From: Dromiciops gliroides | Lineage: Eukaryota; Chordata; Mammalia; Microbiotheria; Microbiotheriidae | DNA length: 64,000 nt | Assembly (NCBI RefSeq): GCF_019393635.1 | Contig: NC_057867.1 | Coordinates: 59,228,492 to 59,292,491 of the forward strand | Direction: 5' to 3' | In this document: one piece after another, positions 21,490-31,600 of the stretch | How positions within the stretch are numbered: position 1 is the stretch's first letter | How the letters are laid out: each line of letters opens with the position of its first letter | Made by a program: the position numbers and the translations under genes | Notes under the pieces: generated by a model | The model's database searches: none | Seen by the model: the letters and a program-made list of their open reading frames with translations, nothing else | What the model was told of the DNA's origin: nothing

Positions 21490-21797
21490 TGTTGTTGTTG
21501 TTTGTCCTTCATTCTTGAAGAGGCTCATAACATCAGGAGGTGATGTCATTATTTGTAGTGAATTGGTAGGAGGGCTGTGCAAGGTCACCAACCTCACTCT
21601 TTCTTCCAGAGCCATCTGGGCCCAGTGGTGAGATAGATATCAGGACGCCTGGAGATGGCTCCAGAAGTTTAAGGCAATTGGGGTTAAGTGATTTGCCCAG
21701 GGTCACACAGCTAGTAAGTGTCTGAGGTGAGATTTGAACTCATGTCCTTCCAACTTCAGGGCCAGTTCTCTATCCACTGAGCCATCTAGCTGCCCCT
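21490..21797 (-). repeat. CORE-SINE, 'gaatgaaggacaaac'-tail type, antisense
   Basis: Starts on the plus strand with TGTTGTTGTTTGTCCTTCAT (the reversed tail), then 'gatgtcattatttgtag', 'gggctgtgcaaggtcacc', 'agccatctgggcccag', and the CORE/head ending 'catctagctgcccct'. Complete and about 300 bp. Nested in the antisense L2. Confidence 0.85.
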
Positions 21798-21811
21798 CTG
21801 CGTTTGTTAGT

Positions 21812-22255
21812 ACATAGATGGAAAGCCAGAGGAGAGGGGGAGATTGAAATACATGAAAGAGGATGAGTGGTGGAACAAGGATATAGGAGGAAATGGAATG
21901 AAGGTCAGAGACATAAATCAATAATCTGAGACAAGTTCTGGGAGGATGGGAATGCTTATTCTTTTGTAACCAGAGGGAAAGAACTGAGTGAAAGTGAAGG
22001 GAAAGGGAAAGGAGTGGTCTTCAGGAAGTTACCTAAAATGGTTTCAGTTTTCTGTCAATCTTGAAAATGGCTGTTATTTGCTCCAAGTTAGAAGACCAAG
22101 GAGAGCTTGGGTTGTAAGTACTAGGGGCATTAGGTCTAAGCAGAGATGGCAGAAGGAGGGGAAAGAAGAGAGTAAAAGGGTTTGTAGCATATACCGTGGG
22201 AAATGAGCTAGTGTAAGAATAAGAATAAGACCTAGTAAGAACCTCTAATTCCTCC
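21812..22255 (-). pseudogene. L2 LINE, antisense, fifth part
   Basis: GA-rich sequence ('agccagaggagaggggg', 'gggaggatgggaatgc', 'aggaagttacctaaaatgg') continues the L2 on the far side of the SINE. The 5' limit of the L2 is unclear beyond about 22255. Confidence 0.5.
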
Positions 22256-22755
22256 ACTGTAAGATGAGAGAATTAGCTTATATGAGATCTAAGTTCTGGC
22301 ATGAATTTGTAAGGAGTAACCTTTACCCCAGTGTGTATTGGCCATGTCCACATGCAGTAATGCCATTCTTTCTGATAGCATCAGTTCAAGGGAGGCCTGT
22401 TGCAAATGTACCTTAAGTTTCTTTAGAAATATACATTCCTGAATTTGCTTGAAAGGACTGCTCATTTTTTCCTTTTAAACAAAACATAGAAAAACAACTT
22501 GTACCCAACTAGACATTAGTTTCCTTAAATCTTCCAGTAAAAGCACATGGCATTCTCCATGGGTTAGCCAACAATAGCAAACAAGAATCCTTAGAGACCT
22601 CCAAGAGTCAGAATTTTTGCCCTTAGATGTTTATTAATGAGTAGATATGACCTATGTATTCTGTTCCACTAAATGGACAGAGCTTCCCTTGAAGGTCAGT
22701 CAAAAATACCAAACAGGATTATGTAGAACATCCAAACTAGTGGATTTTAAAAATA
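22256..22755. other. Low-copy stretch
   Basis: No gene or repeat recognised with confidence. The first 40 bases resemble the end of a MIR. Confidence 0.35.
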
Positions 22756-22759
22756 ACTT

Positions 22760-23387
22760 GTTATTGATAGCTTTTATTTTTATTTTACATCACCTTCATT
22801 TTCCAGTGTATCACCCTCTCCCACAACTTCCCAGAAAGCAATATCACAAAGAAGAAAAAAGTTCAGAAAAAACTAAACAAGATATCAAACAAGTAGATGT
22901 TATAGTTAGTGTTCCACATAAATGATCTCTCCCTCCTGAAAAGATGTGGGAAGAGGTATCTTCTCATGTTACTTCTCTGGGACCGAGCCAGATGATTATC
23001 CTTTTGTAGAATCTGCTGTTCTTTCCTTTTTCATTGTTGTAGTCATTGGGTGTATTATTTGCTTGGTCCCTCCCTCTTGTTTTACTTTGTATCAGCTCAT
23101 ATGTTTTCCTATGCACCTCTGTAATCATCATGTTCACAGTTTTTACAACACGGTCATATTCCATTACATTCACATACCACAATTTCTTTAGCCACTTCTA
23201 AGTTGGTGGCCGTCTGCTTTGTTTCCAGTTCTTGGATACCACAAACAGTGCTGCTGTGAATGTTTTGGTTTCTTTTTTGCCACTGACCTCATGAGGTTAT
23301 ATGCTTAGCAATGCAATCTCTATATCAAAGGGTATGGACATTTTATAGAATTGATGTGGGATTGCCTTAGGGAATAAAATTGTGGTT
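22760..23387 (-). pseudogene. Antisense L1-like 3' region
   Basis: 'ttgtagtcattgggtg', 'ccctccctcttgttttac', 'catattccattacattcac', 'tttgtttccagttcttgg' and 'cactgacctcatgaggtt' match the antisense of an old L1-class 3' region. The same block is seen again at 24895-25210. Confidence 0.6.
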
Positions 23388-23404
23388 AAAATGACAACAG
23401 ATTA

Positions 23405-23577
23405 GGGGGGGCAGCTAGGTGGCACAGTGGATAGAGCGCCGGCCCTGGAGTCAGAAGGACCTGAGTTCAAATCCGGCCTCAGACACTTGACACTTACTAG
23501 CTGTGTGACCCTGGGCAAGTCACTTAATCCCCATTGCCCTGCAAAAAAAAGAAAAATAAATGAAAAAGCAAAAAAAA
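23405..23577 (+). repeat. WSINE1-type SINE with long A-rich tail
   Basis: Sense, full length, very close to the family pattern. A-rich tail at 23542-23577. TSD of 17 bp, AAAATGACAACAGATTA at 23388-23404 and 23578-23594, exact. One of the youngest-looking copies here. Confidence 0.95.
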
Positions 23578-23594
23578 AAAATGACAACAGATTA

Positions 23595-23660
23595 CATGAC
23601 AGGTTGGACTGGTTGATCACTGATGTCTCTTTTAGCTCAAGTGCTATGCTTCTATGATCC
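23595..23660 (+). repeat. CR1/L3 3' end fragment
   Basis: 'aggttggactggttgatc' and 'atgcttctatgatccc' resemble the 3' terminus of CR1/L3, including the terminal TTCTATGA-type octamer. Short, and the assignment is tentative. Confidence 0.4.
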
Positions 23661-23948
23661 CAATGATCCCTTTCAGGCTTCCTCTCATAGCAGATCACTT
23701 CACCTCCTCATTCACTTAGAGTCAAGGCCATCTGCCTTGAGCTTCCTCTTCTCCTCTGTTTTGTACCTCAAAATACACCTAGGTCATCCCCACTGTCTTT
23801 TCCTTAGTTCATGTCTCTGAGGAAGAGTTTGATAACTTCTCTACTTGTACCTTCATTCCCATTTCCTCCCACCTCCTCCTGGATCTTTCCCCTTAAGTCA
23901 ATATCCTCTTATCCTATTTATCCTCTCCTATTACCTACTAACTCCTCT

Positions 23949-24028
23949 GTTGCGCTGACCCTAGAATCAGGAGGACCTGAGTTCAAATGTGGCCTCAGAC
24001 ATTCAGGCACCACCTAGTGGCCCCCAAC
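23949..24028. repeat. SINE head joined to inverted SINE head
   Basis: 23949-24002 is sense WSINE/MIR head ('ctagaatcaggaggacctg', 'tggcctcagacatt'). It is followed immediately by 'aggcaccacctagtggccccc', which is the reverse complement of a WSINE head. The core and tail are missing, so two opposite heads abut. Confidence 0.6.
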
Positions 24029-24169
24029 ACAGAAAAAGTACACATATACTCATACACACATGTATTGCAGGTGTAGTGGGAAAGCCTATACTGAGATATA
24101 TAGACAAGAGATGTAATGTTTGATTACAGAGGAAGGATATTCATAAATATAGACTCAAAAACACCAAAG

Positions 24170-24325
24170 AGAAGGAAGTAGGTGCTATTATGATCTCCAG
24201 TTTACAGATGAGGAAACTGAGGCAGACAGAGGGTAAGTGACTTGCCCAGGGCCCCATAGTTAGTATGTATCAGAGGCCAAATTTGAATTCAGATTTTCCT
24301 GACTCCAGGTCCAATGCTGTGTCAC
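24170..24325 (-). repeat. MIR, antisense
   Basis: 'gtaggtgctattatgatc', 'tttacagatgaggaaactg', 'aagtgacttgcccaggg', 'ttgaattcagattttcctg'. The antisense order is complete except for the 3' end of the element. Confidence 0.8.
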
Positions 24326-24327
24326 TA

Positions 24328-24620
24328 GTAACAAGATAAATGCAAATCCAAACTCCCTAGGGGTTTCACCTTATACCCAGCAAGCTGGCAGAGATGAGAA
24401 AAGATGGGAATGGTCAATGTTGGAGGGGTCATTTTCTTCCCATTTGCATCATTTCTCTGAACCCGAGATAAAAATGCTCCATAGTCAAAGGAGGAAGCAA
24501 GCTTCACTTTAATAAAAATACATTTCCAGGTGATTGCGGGTTGAGTCCATGGAAGAAAATAAGTGGATGCAATCTTTTATTCCATACTTGGATATTTATA
24601 GCAACTTAGCTTTGTTGTTT
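24328..24620 (+). pseudogene. L1 ORF2/3' fragment, sense, diverged
   Basis: 'aagataaatgcaaatccaaac', 'tcaccttatacccagcaagc', 'tggtcaatgttggagggg' match sense L1 ORF2 near its end. 'ttggatatttatagc' at about 24588 is the next part. It overlaps no open frame of note. Confidence 0.55.
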
Positions 24621-24894
24621 ACAGCCATCTCCTCCTTCTCAGTCTGTGTTCCCATCACTGTTTGAAGGCTGATGGGCTCTGTGTGTCAACTGATAAGTAT
24701 CATGTTCTGGGGTGAAGTAATGAGATTGGCTCTTCATTTTTTAACAAAGGAGAAGAAAAATGAATCAAGAATTTAGGACCTTGGGGAAGTTAGAATGAGG
24801 CACCATGGGGCCAGGCTAAAAGTGACCCAGCAATGGCAATGTGGGTTCTGCTGCAGATTTAGTCATTCCAGCTCCACAAAGTAGGGAGGGGAGG

Positions 24895-25219
24895 CAGTGT
24901 CTTCTTCCAAGTCTTCTCTGGGGCCAAGTTTGTTCTTTGTCATTTTCAGTTGTTTTCCAGGGGTTGTTCTTTCCATTTACATTGTTGTCATCATTGTATA
25001 TACCGTTTTCTTGGGTCTGCTTCCCTCACTTTGCATTGGCTCATCTAAATCTGTGCATTTCTATATTTATCCTTTTCTTAGTTTCTTGCAGTATAGCAAT
25101 ATTCCATCATATTCACATACCATGATTTGTTTATCCAACCCTTACTTTGCTTCCAGTTCTTTGCCACTTTATTTGCATAATTCCAGAATGCTTGTAGTGA
25201 TTCACAGCTCCATCAACAA
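24895..25219 (-). pseudogene. Long antisense L1, 3' portion
   Basis: 'tctggggccaagtttgttc', 'ttgttgtcatcattgta', 'cactttgcattggctc', 'attccatcatattcacatacc' are the antisense of an L1-class 3' region. It ends at the TSD of a CORE-SINE and resumes at 25709. Confidence 0.7.
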
Positions 25220-25230
25220 TGAATTAGTAT

Positions 25231-25697
25231 TGTTGTTGTTTGTCCTTCATTCTCTTTTTTTTTTGTGGGGCAATTGGGGTTAAGTGACTTGCCCAGGGTC
25301 ACACAGCTAGTAAGTGTTAAGTGTCTGAGTCTGGATTTGAACTCAGGTACTCCTGAATCCAGGGCCGGTGCTCTATCCACCGTGCCACCTAGCTGCCCCT
25401 TGTCCTTCATTCTCAAAGAGGACCATGATAGATCCCATGACTTACGCTGAATTGTATTTGAGTGAGGAGGGGCTCTGCAAAGTCACCAGTCTCAATTTCT
25501 TCTCCTGAGCCATCTGGGTCAAGTGGCAAGATATACATCAGGACAACTAGAGATGGCCCCAGATGTTTGAGGCAATTGGGGTTAAGTGACTTGCCCAGAG
25601 TCACACAGCTAGTGTCAAGTGTCTGAGGCCAGATTTGAACTCCAGTCCTCCTGACTCCAGGGCCATTGCTCTATCCACTGCACCAACTAACTGTCCG
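25231..25697 (-). repeat. CORE-SINE, 'gaatgaaggacaaac'-tail type, split
   Basis: Antisense. The tail end is at 25231-25254 and the rest at 25415-25697, separated by a WSINE. Outer TSD TGAATTAGTAT at 25220-25230 and 25698-25708, exact, shows it inserted as a unit into the L1. It ends with a diverged head ('caccaactaactgtccg'). Confidence 0.88.
25255..25399 (-). repeat. WSINE1-type SINE nested in CORE-SINE
   Basis: Antisense, full length. TSD TTGTCCTTCATTCTC (15 bp) at 25240-25254 and 25400-25414, exact. It sits inside the tail of the CORE-SINE, which sits inside an L1. Confidence 0.95.
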
Positions 25698-25708
25698 TGA
25701 ATTAGTAT

Positions 25709-25800
25709 ACTTTTCTTTCCACAACCCCTTCAACACTGACCATTCCTATCTTCTCATCTTTGTCAAATTGCTGTGTAGTTTCAATGTGTGTTTCTCTTAT
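25709..25800 (-). pseudogene. Long antisense L1, continued
   Basis: 'cccttcaacactgacc', 'tcatctttgtcaaattgc' and 'tgtgtttctcttattat' continue the antisense L1 ORF2 end. Bounded on the right by a MIR. Confidence 0.65.
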
Positions 25801-25802
25801 TA

Positions 25803-26005
25803 TCAATAATAGAGCACTGGGCCTGAAGTTAGAAAGAACTGAGTTCAAATCTGGCCTCAGACACTTGCTCACACTTTCCTAATATGTAAAATGGGGGGAT
25901 GATAATAGGGTTGTTGTGAGGATGAAATGAGCTATAATTGCCAAGTGCTTAGTACAGTACCTGGCACATAGTAGGTGCTATATAAATGCTTATTCCTGGT
26001 CCTTT
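25803..26005 (+). repeat. MIR/CORE-SINE, sense, in L1
   Basis: 'gagcactgggcctgaag', 'tgagttcaaatctggcctc', 'atgtaaaatggggggatg', 'tacctggcacatagtagg' in order, ending near 'tataaatgcttattcc'. Part of the core is deleted after 'cacttgctcac'. Confidence 0.8.
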
Positions 26006-26962
26006 ACTTCCCTTCCTTTAAAGCATTTTTATATAATTATGAATAGCGTACAGTTCTTCTTTTGAGAATTATTGGTTCATTTCCCTTACCACTTCTCTAC
26101 TGAAGAATGCTTTTTGGCCTTATATATTTCTGCTGGCTGTTTATATATCTTGAATTCCAAACTCTTGATAGAAATCATTTTTCCCCAATCAACTGCTTCT
26201 CTTCTAATCATAGATTCATTAATTTTGTTTGTAGAAAAGCTTCTTAATTTCATGTAATCAAAATTATTGCTTTTATCCTTTGTAATTGTCTGTCTTTTAT
26301 TTGATTGAGAATTTGTTTTTTACCCATTGCTGCGAAAGATATATCATTTACATGGTCTAAATTTAATTTCTGTTAGACTGCTTTCAGGTTTTAATCAAAT
26401 TGGGAGATCTTTCCTAAGCAATTTATTTTGGGGAATCTATTGAACAATGAGAGAATTCTTCTTTTCTAATCTACTCCATTTATCTACTTTTCCATTATTT
26501 GACCAGTACCAAATAGTTTTGCTAACTGTTGCTTTATAACATAGTTTGAGTCCTAGAACTACTATTCTTCCTGTGTTCTACTTATTTTCATGATTTCCTT
26601 TGATGTTCTAGATTTTTTTCAAACAAATGTTGTTATTAATCTATCAAATTCTATTAAAATATCCCTTTGATAGGTGATTGACATAGTATTAAAACTGTAA
26701 ATCAGTTTTGGCAGTGTCGTTATATTTATTATATTGGCATGGCCCAAGTACAAGCACTGAATATTTCTCCAATTATTCAAGTTTTTCTTTATATCTTTAC
26801 ATAATACTTTGCAATTGAATCTATTGTATTAAGTATTAAGTGTGTTTTGCTAGACTGACTCTAAAATATCATATGCATATTTTCAGTTGTTTTGAGTGAA
26901 ATTTCCCTTTCTATTATTACCTTCTTGATGTTGGGGTATTTTTCTGAAGAAGTACATTTATG

Positions 26963-27106
26963 GGGGGCAGCTAGGTGGTGCAGTGAATAAAGCACCAGCC
27001 CTGGATTCGGGAGGACCTCAGTTCATATCCAGCCTCAGACACTTAACACTAGCTGTGTGACCCTGGACAAGTCACTTAACCGTCATTGCGCTGCCAAAAA
27101 AAAGAA
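26963..27106 (+). repeat. WSINE1-type SINE in L1
   Basis: Sense. TSD of 17 bp with one mismatch (26946-26962 and 27107-27123). 3' tail is A-rich with GAAG. One of four SINE insertions of this class within the same L1 tract, counting the nested one. Confidence 0.93.
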
Positions 27107-27499
27107 GAAGAAGTATATTTATGTTTTTTTTAAAAATTTTAGATAGTTATTTTAAATTGTTATTTCTTGTTCTGTTAATCTGGATATTTCTTATAAGCGT
27201 TTTCCATTTCATTTAAGTTGTCAATTTTCTTGGCATATAATTGGACAAAATGACTTCTAATAATTTTGTTCATTTCTTCATTATATGTTGAAAATTATCC
27301 TTTTTCAGTTTTGATATTGTGGTAATTGGATTTTCATCTCTCTTTTTATCTGACTTTATTTAATTTTTTTAAAAAGTGAAATTCCTAGGTTTGTTTATCA
27401 GTTCAATTTATTTTTACTTTCAGTTTTGTTAAACCTTTCTTTGATTTTCAGAATTTGTAATACGGTGGGTGCTTAGTTGCAGTTTAAAAAAATCCATAG

Positions 27500-27641
27500 A
27501 GGGCAGCTAGGCGGCACAGTGGATAGAGCACTGACCCTGGAGTCAGGAGGACCTCAGTTCAAATCTGAACTCAGACACTTGACACTTACTAGCTGTGTGA
27601 CCCTGGGCAAGTCACTTAACCCCAATTGCCTCACCAAAAAA
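27500..27641 (+). repeat. WSINE1-type SINE in L1
   Basis: Sense, full length; head reads GGGCAGCTAGGCGGCACAG. TSD AAAAAAATCCATAG at 27486-27499 and 27642-27655, exact; part of the A-run may be tail. Confidence 0.93.
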
Positions 27642-27889
27642 AAAAAAATCCATAGGTTTTCTAGACTTTTCAGTTGAGTATCAAATTCACTGTTTCATTC
27701 TTTCTCACTTTTGTGATGAAAGTGTTTAGAAATATGGCTTTCCCCCATAAGAACTGCTTGAGTTGCCCTCTAAGAGTTTTGGCATACTGTCTCATTATTG
27801 TCATTTTCTTTGTTGAAATTATCTCTTGTTTCAATTTCACCAACATATATTTAGCACCTACTATATACATCGGGCTTAGACTTGTTTTA

Positions 27890-28360
27890 TTTAGCCTCCA
27901 GGGCAGAACTAAGAGGAATGGTGAACTTGGCAGGAGGCAGACTTAGGCTTTATAACAGAGAAAACATTCGTTATTGGAATGGGTTACCTCTGGAGTCAGT
28001 GGGCACCCTTTCATTTGAAATTTTCAATTAAAGGTACATGAGCATCTTTTGCAGAAGTTCTGGACTCTACAGAGGTGTCAAACAGGAGCCTCACTGGCTC
28101 CATGCAGCTTGCAACATTCCCCAGTGTGGCCCAAATCAGATTAAAATGTAATTTCAACAAAATAAATAAAAATACAATCCAAACAGGTAGAGTTAATATT
28201 TTATTTCTGAAGTCATTCCATGGCCCACGTGGACCCTTATGTACAGTGTAGTGGCCCCTTTTTGTCTTTGAGTTTGATGTCACTGTTGTAGAGGGGCTTC
28301 TTGCATGATTAGGCAGTTGCTCAAGAGTGGCCTTTTAAGTCCCACGGAAGAGAGGGAATG
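27890..28360 (+). repeat. CR1/L3 3' region, split by hAT-like element
   Basis: 'cagggcagaactaagag', 'ggaatgggttacctctgg' and, beyond the insertion, 'gttgtagaggggcttcttg' are consecutive landmarks of a CR1/L3 3' region in sense. The break at 28070-28285 is explained by the element below. Confidence 0.65.
28070..28285. mobile_element. hAT-like non-autonomous DNA element
   Basis: 216 bp bounded by CAGAGGTGTCAAAC and the inverted GTTTGATGTCACTG (11 of 14 match). 'ttgcaacattccccagtgtggccc' (in parts) and 'ccatggcccacgtggaccc' lie inside. TIRs of the CAG-GGTGTCAAAC kind are typical of hAT elements. An 8-bp target duplication is not clear, so the class call is provisional. Confidence 0.5.
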
Positions 28361-28479
28361 GTATGAGTAAAGGTGTCTAGGTGAGAGAGTGCAGAGTGTA
28401 TTGGAATAGTTCCTTATGCACTCTTGCATGGGGGAAATGGAGGCTGTATCTGCAGATAATCAGTACATCTTTGAGTATG

Positions 28480-28740
28480 AAATGATAATAATAACTGAAA
28501 TTTGTATAGTGTTTTCTAAAGGTATCAAAGTATTCACTTGTTTTATTTGAGTTTCACAACAACTCCGTGAGGTGCTCCTGGTTTGATTATCCCCATTTTA
28601 CAGATGAAGAGACTGAGGTTCAGTGAGTTTAAGAGACATAGCTATGGTCACAGAGCTAGTCAGTGTCAGAGACAGGATTTGAAGGGGGAATTCCCTACTA
28701 TAAAGTTAAGCACTCCATTCATTACACCATGCTAAATCAG
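28480..28740 (-). repeat. MIR, antisense
   Basis: 'gataataataactgaaatttg', 'tgagtttcacaacaactcc', 'ccccattttacagatgaag', 'tcacagagctagtcag' and 'cattacaccatgcta' form a complete antisense MIR. Confidence 0.82.
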
Positions 28741-28841
28741 TGATATGTAGAGTCATGCTATTATGAATTTACTTCTTTCTATGAGCAGTGATTTTTCCTC
28801 CTCAATATTTCTGCTCATATTCCTTATTTGTGCTAATAATT

Positions 28842-28844
<3 letters not shown>

Positions 28845-28900
<56 letters not shown>
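28845..28900. repeat. (CT)n microsatellite
   Basis: About 56 bases of CT dinucleotides with one TTT interruption near the right end. It gives the Arg-Glu run of a minus-strand ORF (28833-29015), which is not a gene. Confidence 0.97.
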
Positions 28901-28901
<1 letters not shown>

Positions 28902-28904
28902 CAT

Positions 28905-29340
28905 CAGAAGCAGCATACAAAGTAGAATAAAAGTTTCTTGTTTGCTCTGGTAGAGGGAGTTCCATGAACAAATAAAATGGACCCCCCCCAAAAAAGAAAA
29001 ATCAACAGCAAACAAACAAACCCTTAATCTTTAGGGTAGTTAAGAACACTGGAAATTCTTAACTTTTTTCAAACTTGTTTAATCTATAAAGGGATCCAAA
29101 GATGAGGCCAGCAGTTGGCAATTCACTTAATTAACATTCTTGCCTGTTACCTGGAGAGAAACAAGGGTAATCTGAACTCATACCATTGTGTCATCTCCAA
29201 CAACTGCTGTGTTTCTGAATGCAACAAAGAGATTAATGATGAAATTTCACTATAGGACCCAAAAGGGCAAGAACTAGAATGCTATTATGGGGATGCAGAT
29301 CAGTAGCAAATTGCTCATTACCCTGTACACTGAAACAGCG
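28905..29340. other. Low-copy stretch
   Basis: Nothing recognised except short A/C-rich patches near 28981 and 29008. Confidence 0.35.
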
Positions 29341-29344
29341 AAGC

Positions 29345-29530
29345 TCTTCTTTATGGTACAATGGAAAGAGAGCTGGGCTGCTAGGAGACCTGTGTTCAAG
29401 CAACATATCTGCTACTTAGGGGCTTTGGGTAAGTCATTCTACTTCTCTTAGTCTCTTCTGTAAAATGAGCTAATTGGACTTAACAGTTTCTAAGGTCCTT
29501 TCCAACTCTAATTTCTATATTCAGGAATTG
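29345..29530 (+). repeat. MIR3-like SINE
   Basis: 'atggtacaatggaaagag', 'aggagacctgtgttcaag', 'gggtaagtcattctac', 'tctgtaaaatgagc' and 'aaggtcctttccaactc' are in MIR3 order. Sense, nearly complete. Confidence 0.7.
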
Positions 29531-29689
29531 ACATTTCTGAACAATGTGCAACTTTCCAATGTTGCTAATGGACTGAGTTGCCTTCATTTTGAAGCTCATT
29601 TCCCATGACTTGCCCTTATATCTCAGTAATTGTCTGCCAAACGCCCTTATTGTTGGTGGTGAGACTAGGTCCTCCTCCAGACACAGGCA

Positions 29690-29830
29690 CAAAGATAGAT
29701 CAAATAAGTATTGAGGGCCTACAATGTGGAAAGCACTGTGCTCAGTAGTTGAGGATACAGAGACATAAGACAGGACCACTGCTCCCAAAGGGCTCATAGA
29801 TTAGCAAGGGAGAGAATATGGAGATGCATA
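29690..29830 (-). repeat. L2 3' end, antisense
   Basis: 'aataagtattgagggcctac', 'gcactgtgctcagtag', 'ccactgctcccaaagggctc' match the antisense L2 3' end. Confidence 0.7.
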
Positions 29831-31380
29831 CAACTATAAAAAAAAACTGCTGACAAATCTTTTCAATATTCTTCAGAGATACGTAGCCTTTCTATTCATG
29901 CACAAGAAGAGAACTCCATGTGCTATGCTGACAAATACCTCATATTACTAGACTCTCTTCCTGTTCTGTGATCTCTTGGGAAGAGGGACATTTCATTTGT
30001 CCTTTGGGAAGGCTCTTTTAATGCCTAGAATGAGGAAAGTCCAGAATGACCCCATTTTATTTTCAACTTGTATTATTATTGATAAAAAATACTTAAGTGT
30101 TCATTCTCTTGAGCTTGGGCCTTCTTACTATATATGACATTTTCCTCCAGTTTCCAAGGCACATTGTTAAAGGAGGCTTTGATTGGATCATGGCGAGGAA
30201 TGACAACATTGTGTTTGCCCTTCCCAAACTTGTTAAATCAAAGGTAATAAAATAGGTTGATTTAATTTGTATAGGGAGTTATTCTGGGGATTTACCCAAT
30301 AAACTTGATGAGTAGTTAATTACCTGGAGGAGGACATAGATAGAACATCCATTGATATACCCATTGAGAAGATTGGGGGATATCACCTGAAATGTGCCTG
30401 TTTGTTTCTTGTTAAGGACAAAGATATCGACTTAAGTTTCATGGATTTGTGATGAACTGATTCAGTTGGGCTGTCATAGGTTGGGTCTATTCCTTCTTGC
30501 CAGGGCTTGCCTCCCTTTACCATTTTTTACAAAAAAACATTCTATGATATTTAAAAAGGAAAAGGCGGCCTGGATCATTGATAAAAGTAGGGACAGGAAA
30601 TCAGGAAGCCCAAGTTCTGGTCTTTGCCCTGCTGCTAATTAACTGCATAGCAAGTTACTTCATCTGTCAGGAACCCAACTCCCTTAGCTGTACAATGAGC
30701 AAGTAGAAGTAATTAAGTAACATTAATCCAGAGATGATCTGGCTAGGGCCTTTATTCATGCATCCTAAGTTTCCATTTGCTTTCTTGCCTACCACATCTC
30801 ACTACTGTGAGACTCATCCTGAGCTGGCAGCCACCTAAAACTTGCCAGATCTTTTACAAATGAGCTGCTTTCTGGCCATGCCTCTCCCCTCCCCAAACCC
30901 CTTCCTTTCACCAAGTTTCTGAACTTAATTTTCTTTATTATTTCTTTATTTTTAAAATTATCTACCTAAATAGATGTTGATTTTCCTTCAGGCAGATGAA
31001 GAAGCTCATGTAATGATAGTCCCGGGCAACTAGACTCATCCATAACTTTGCAGCTTAATCCTTAGTGACATGAGGCTGTTAGGGATAGTGAGACGGTAGG
31101 TGAGGAGAGATGGAGGCCTTTTACAAATAGGCCAAACTAGGGTAAACTGACCCCACCACCTTGGACACACCCATCATGAGTTGGTTACATGAAGATAAAC
31201 ACACGGTCTGGTAGCATTCCTGCTGTGTCAAGGACTTTACCTAATGGACTCAATAGTTGTTACTTGCTTTTGTTTCCCTTTGAGCAACAAAGGCCCAGTC
31301 AAATGAAAACGTACCACCTTGTAACTCCTAGTTCTACTCTCTAGAACAAAGGCAGCAAAGAAGGACATTTGGGGTTCATG
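29831..31380. other. 1.5 kb mostly low-copy, one MIR3-like piece
   Basis: 30585-30735 has a weak MIR3-like order ('caggaagcccaagttctgg', 'agcaagttacttcatctg', 'agctgtacaatgagc'). Elsewhere no gene or repeat is supported. 30190-30250 has a short open stretch on the plus strand without splice context. Confidence 0.35.
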
Positions 31381-31384
31381 TAAG

Positions 31385-31600
31385 AAAAAAAATCTCCACC
31401 AATGAGAGTTCTTCCAAAGTGAAATGAGTTGCCTCGGAAGGTGATGGTTTCCCCCTCAGTGGAGATCTTTGTGCAATGGCCCATTTGTTAGCTATGCTGC
31501 AGAAAGGATTCTCAGTACTATAGAGGGCCTCTGTCTGTGGCCCCTTCCAAGTCTTTGATTTTGTAATGATTTTGACATCAGGAAGTAGACCTAAAGGAGC
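31385..31600 (+). repeat. CR1/L3 3' region
   Basis: 'agtgaaatgagttgcctcgg', 'gtttccccctcagtggag' and 'ccccttccaagtctttgatt' are CR1/L3 3' landmarks in sense order. Moderately diverged. Confidence 0.65.

Larger units (their letters stand above)
26030..27850 (-). pseudogene. Long antisense L1 ORF2 relic, main body
   Basis: Antisense ORF2 over 1.5 kb of host sequence: 'agaaaagcttcttaatttc' (26233), 'ttgaccagtaccaaatag' (26498), 'gattgacatagtattaaaac' (26675), 'tctaatctactcc', then after a SINE 'tcttggcatataattgg' (27226), and after another 'ctgtctcattattgtc' (27785). It is too decayed for any open frame. Two WSINEs interrupt it. Confidence 0.72.
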
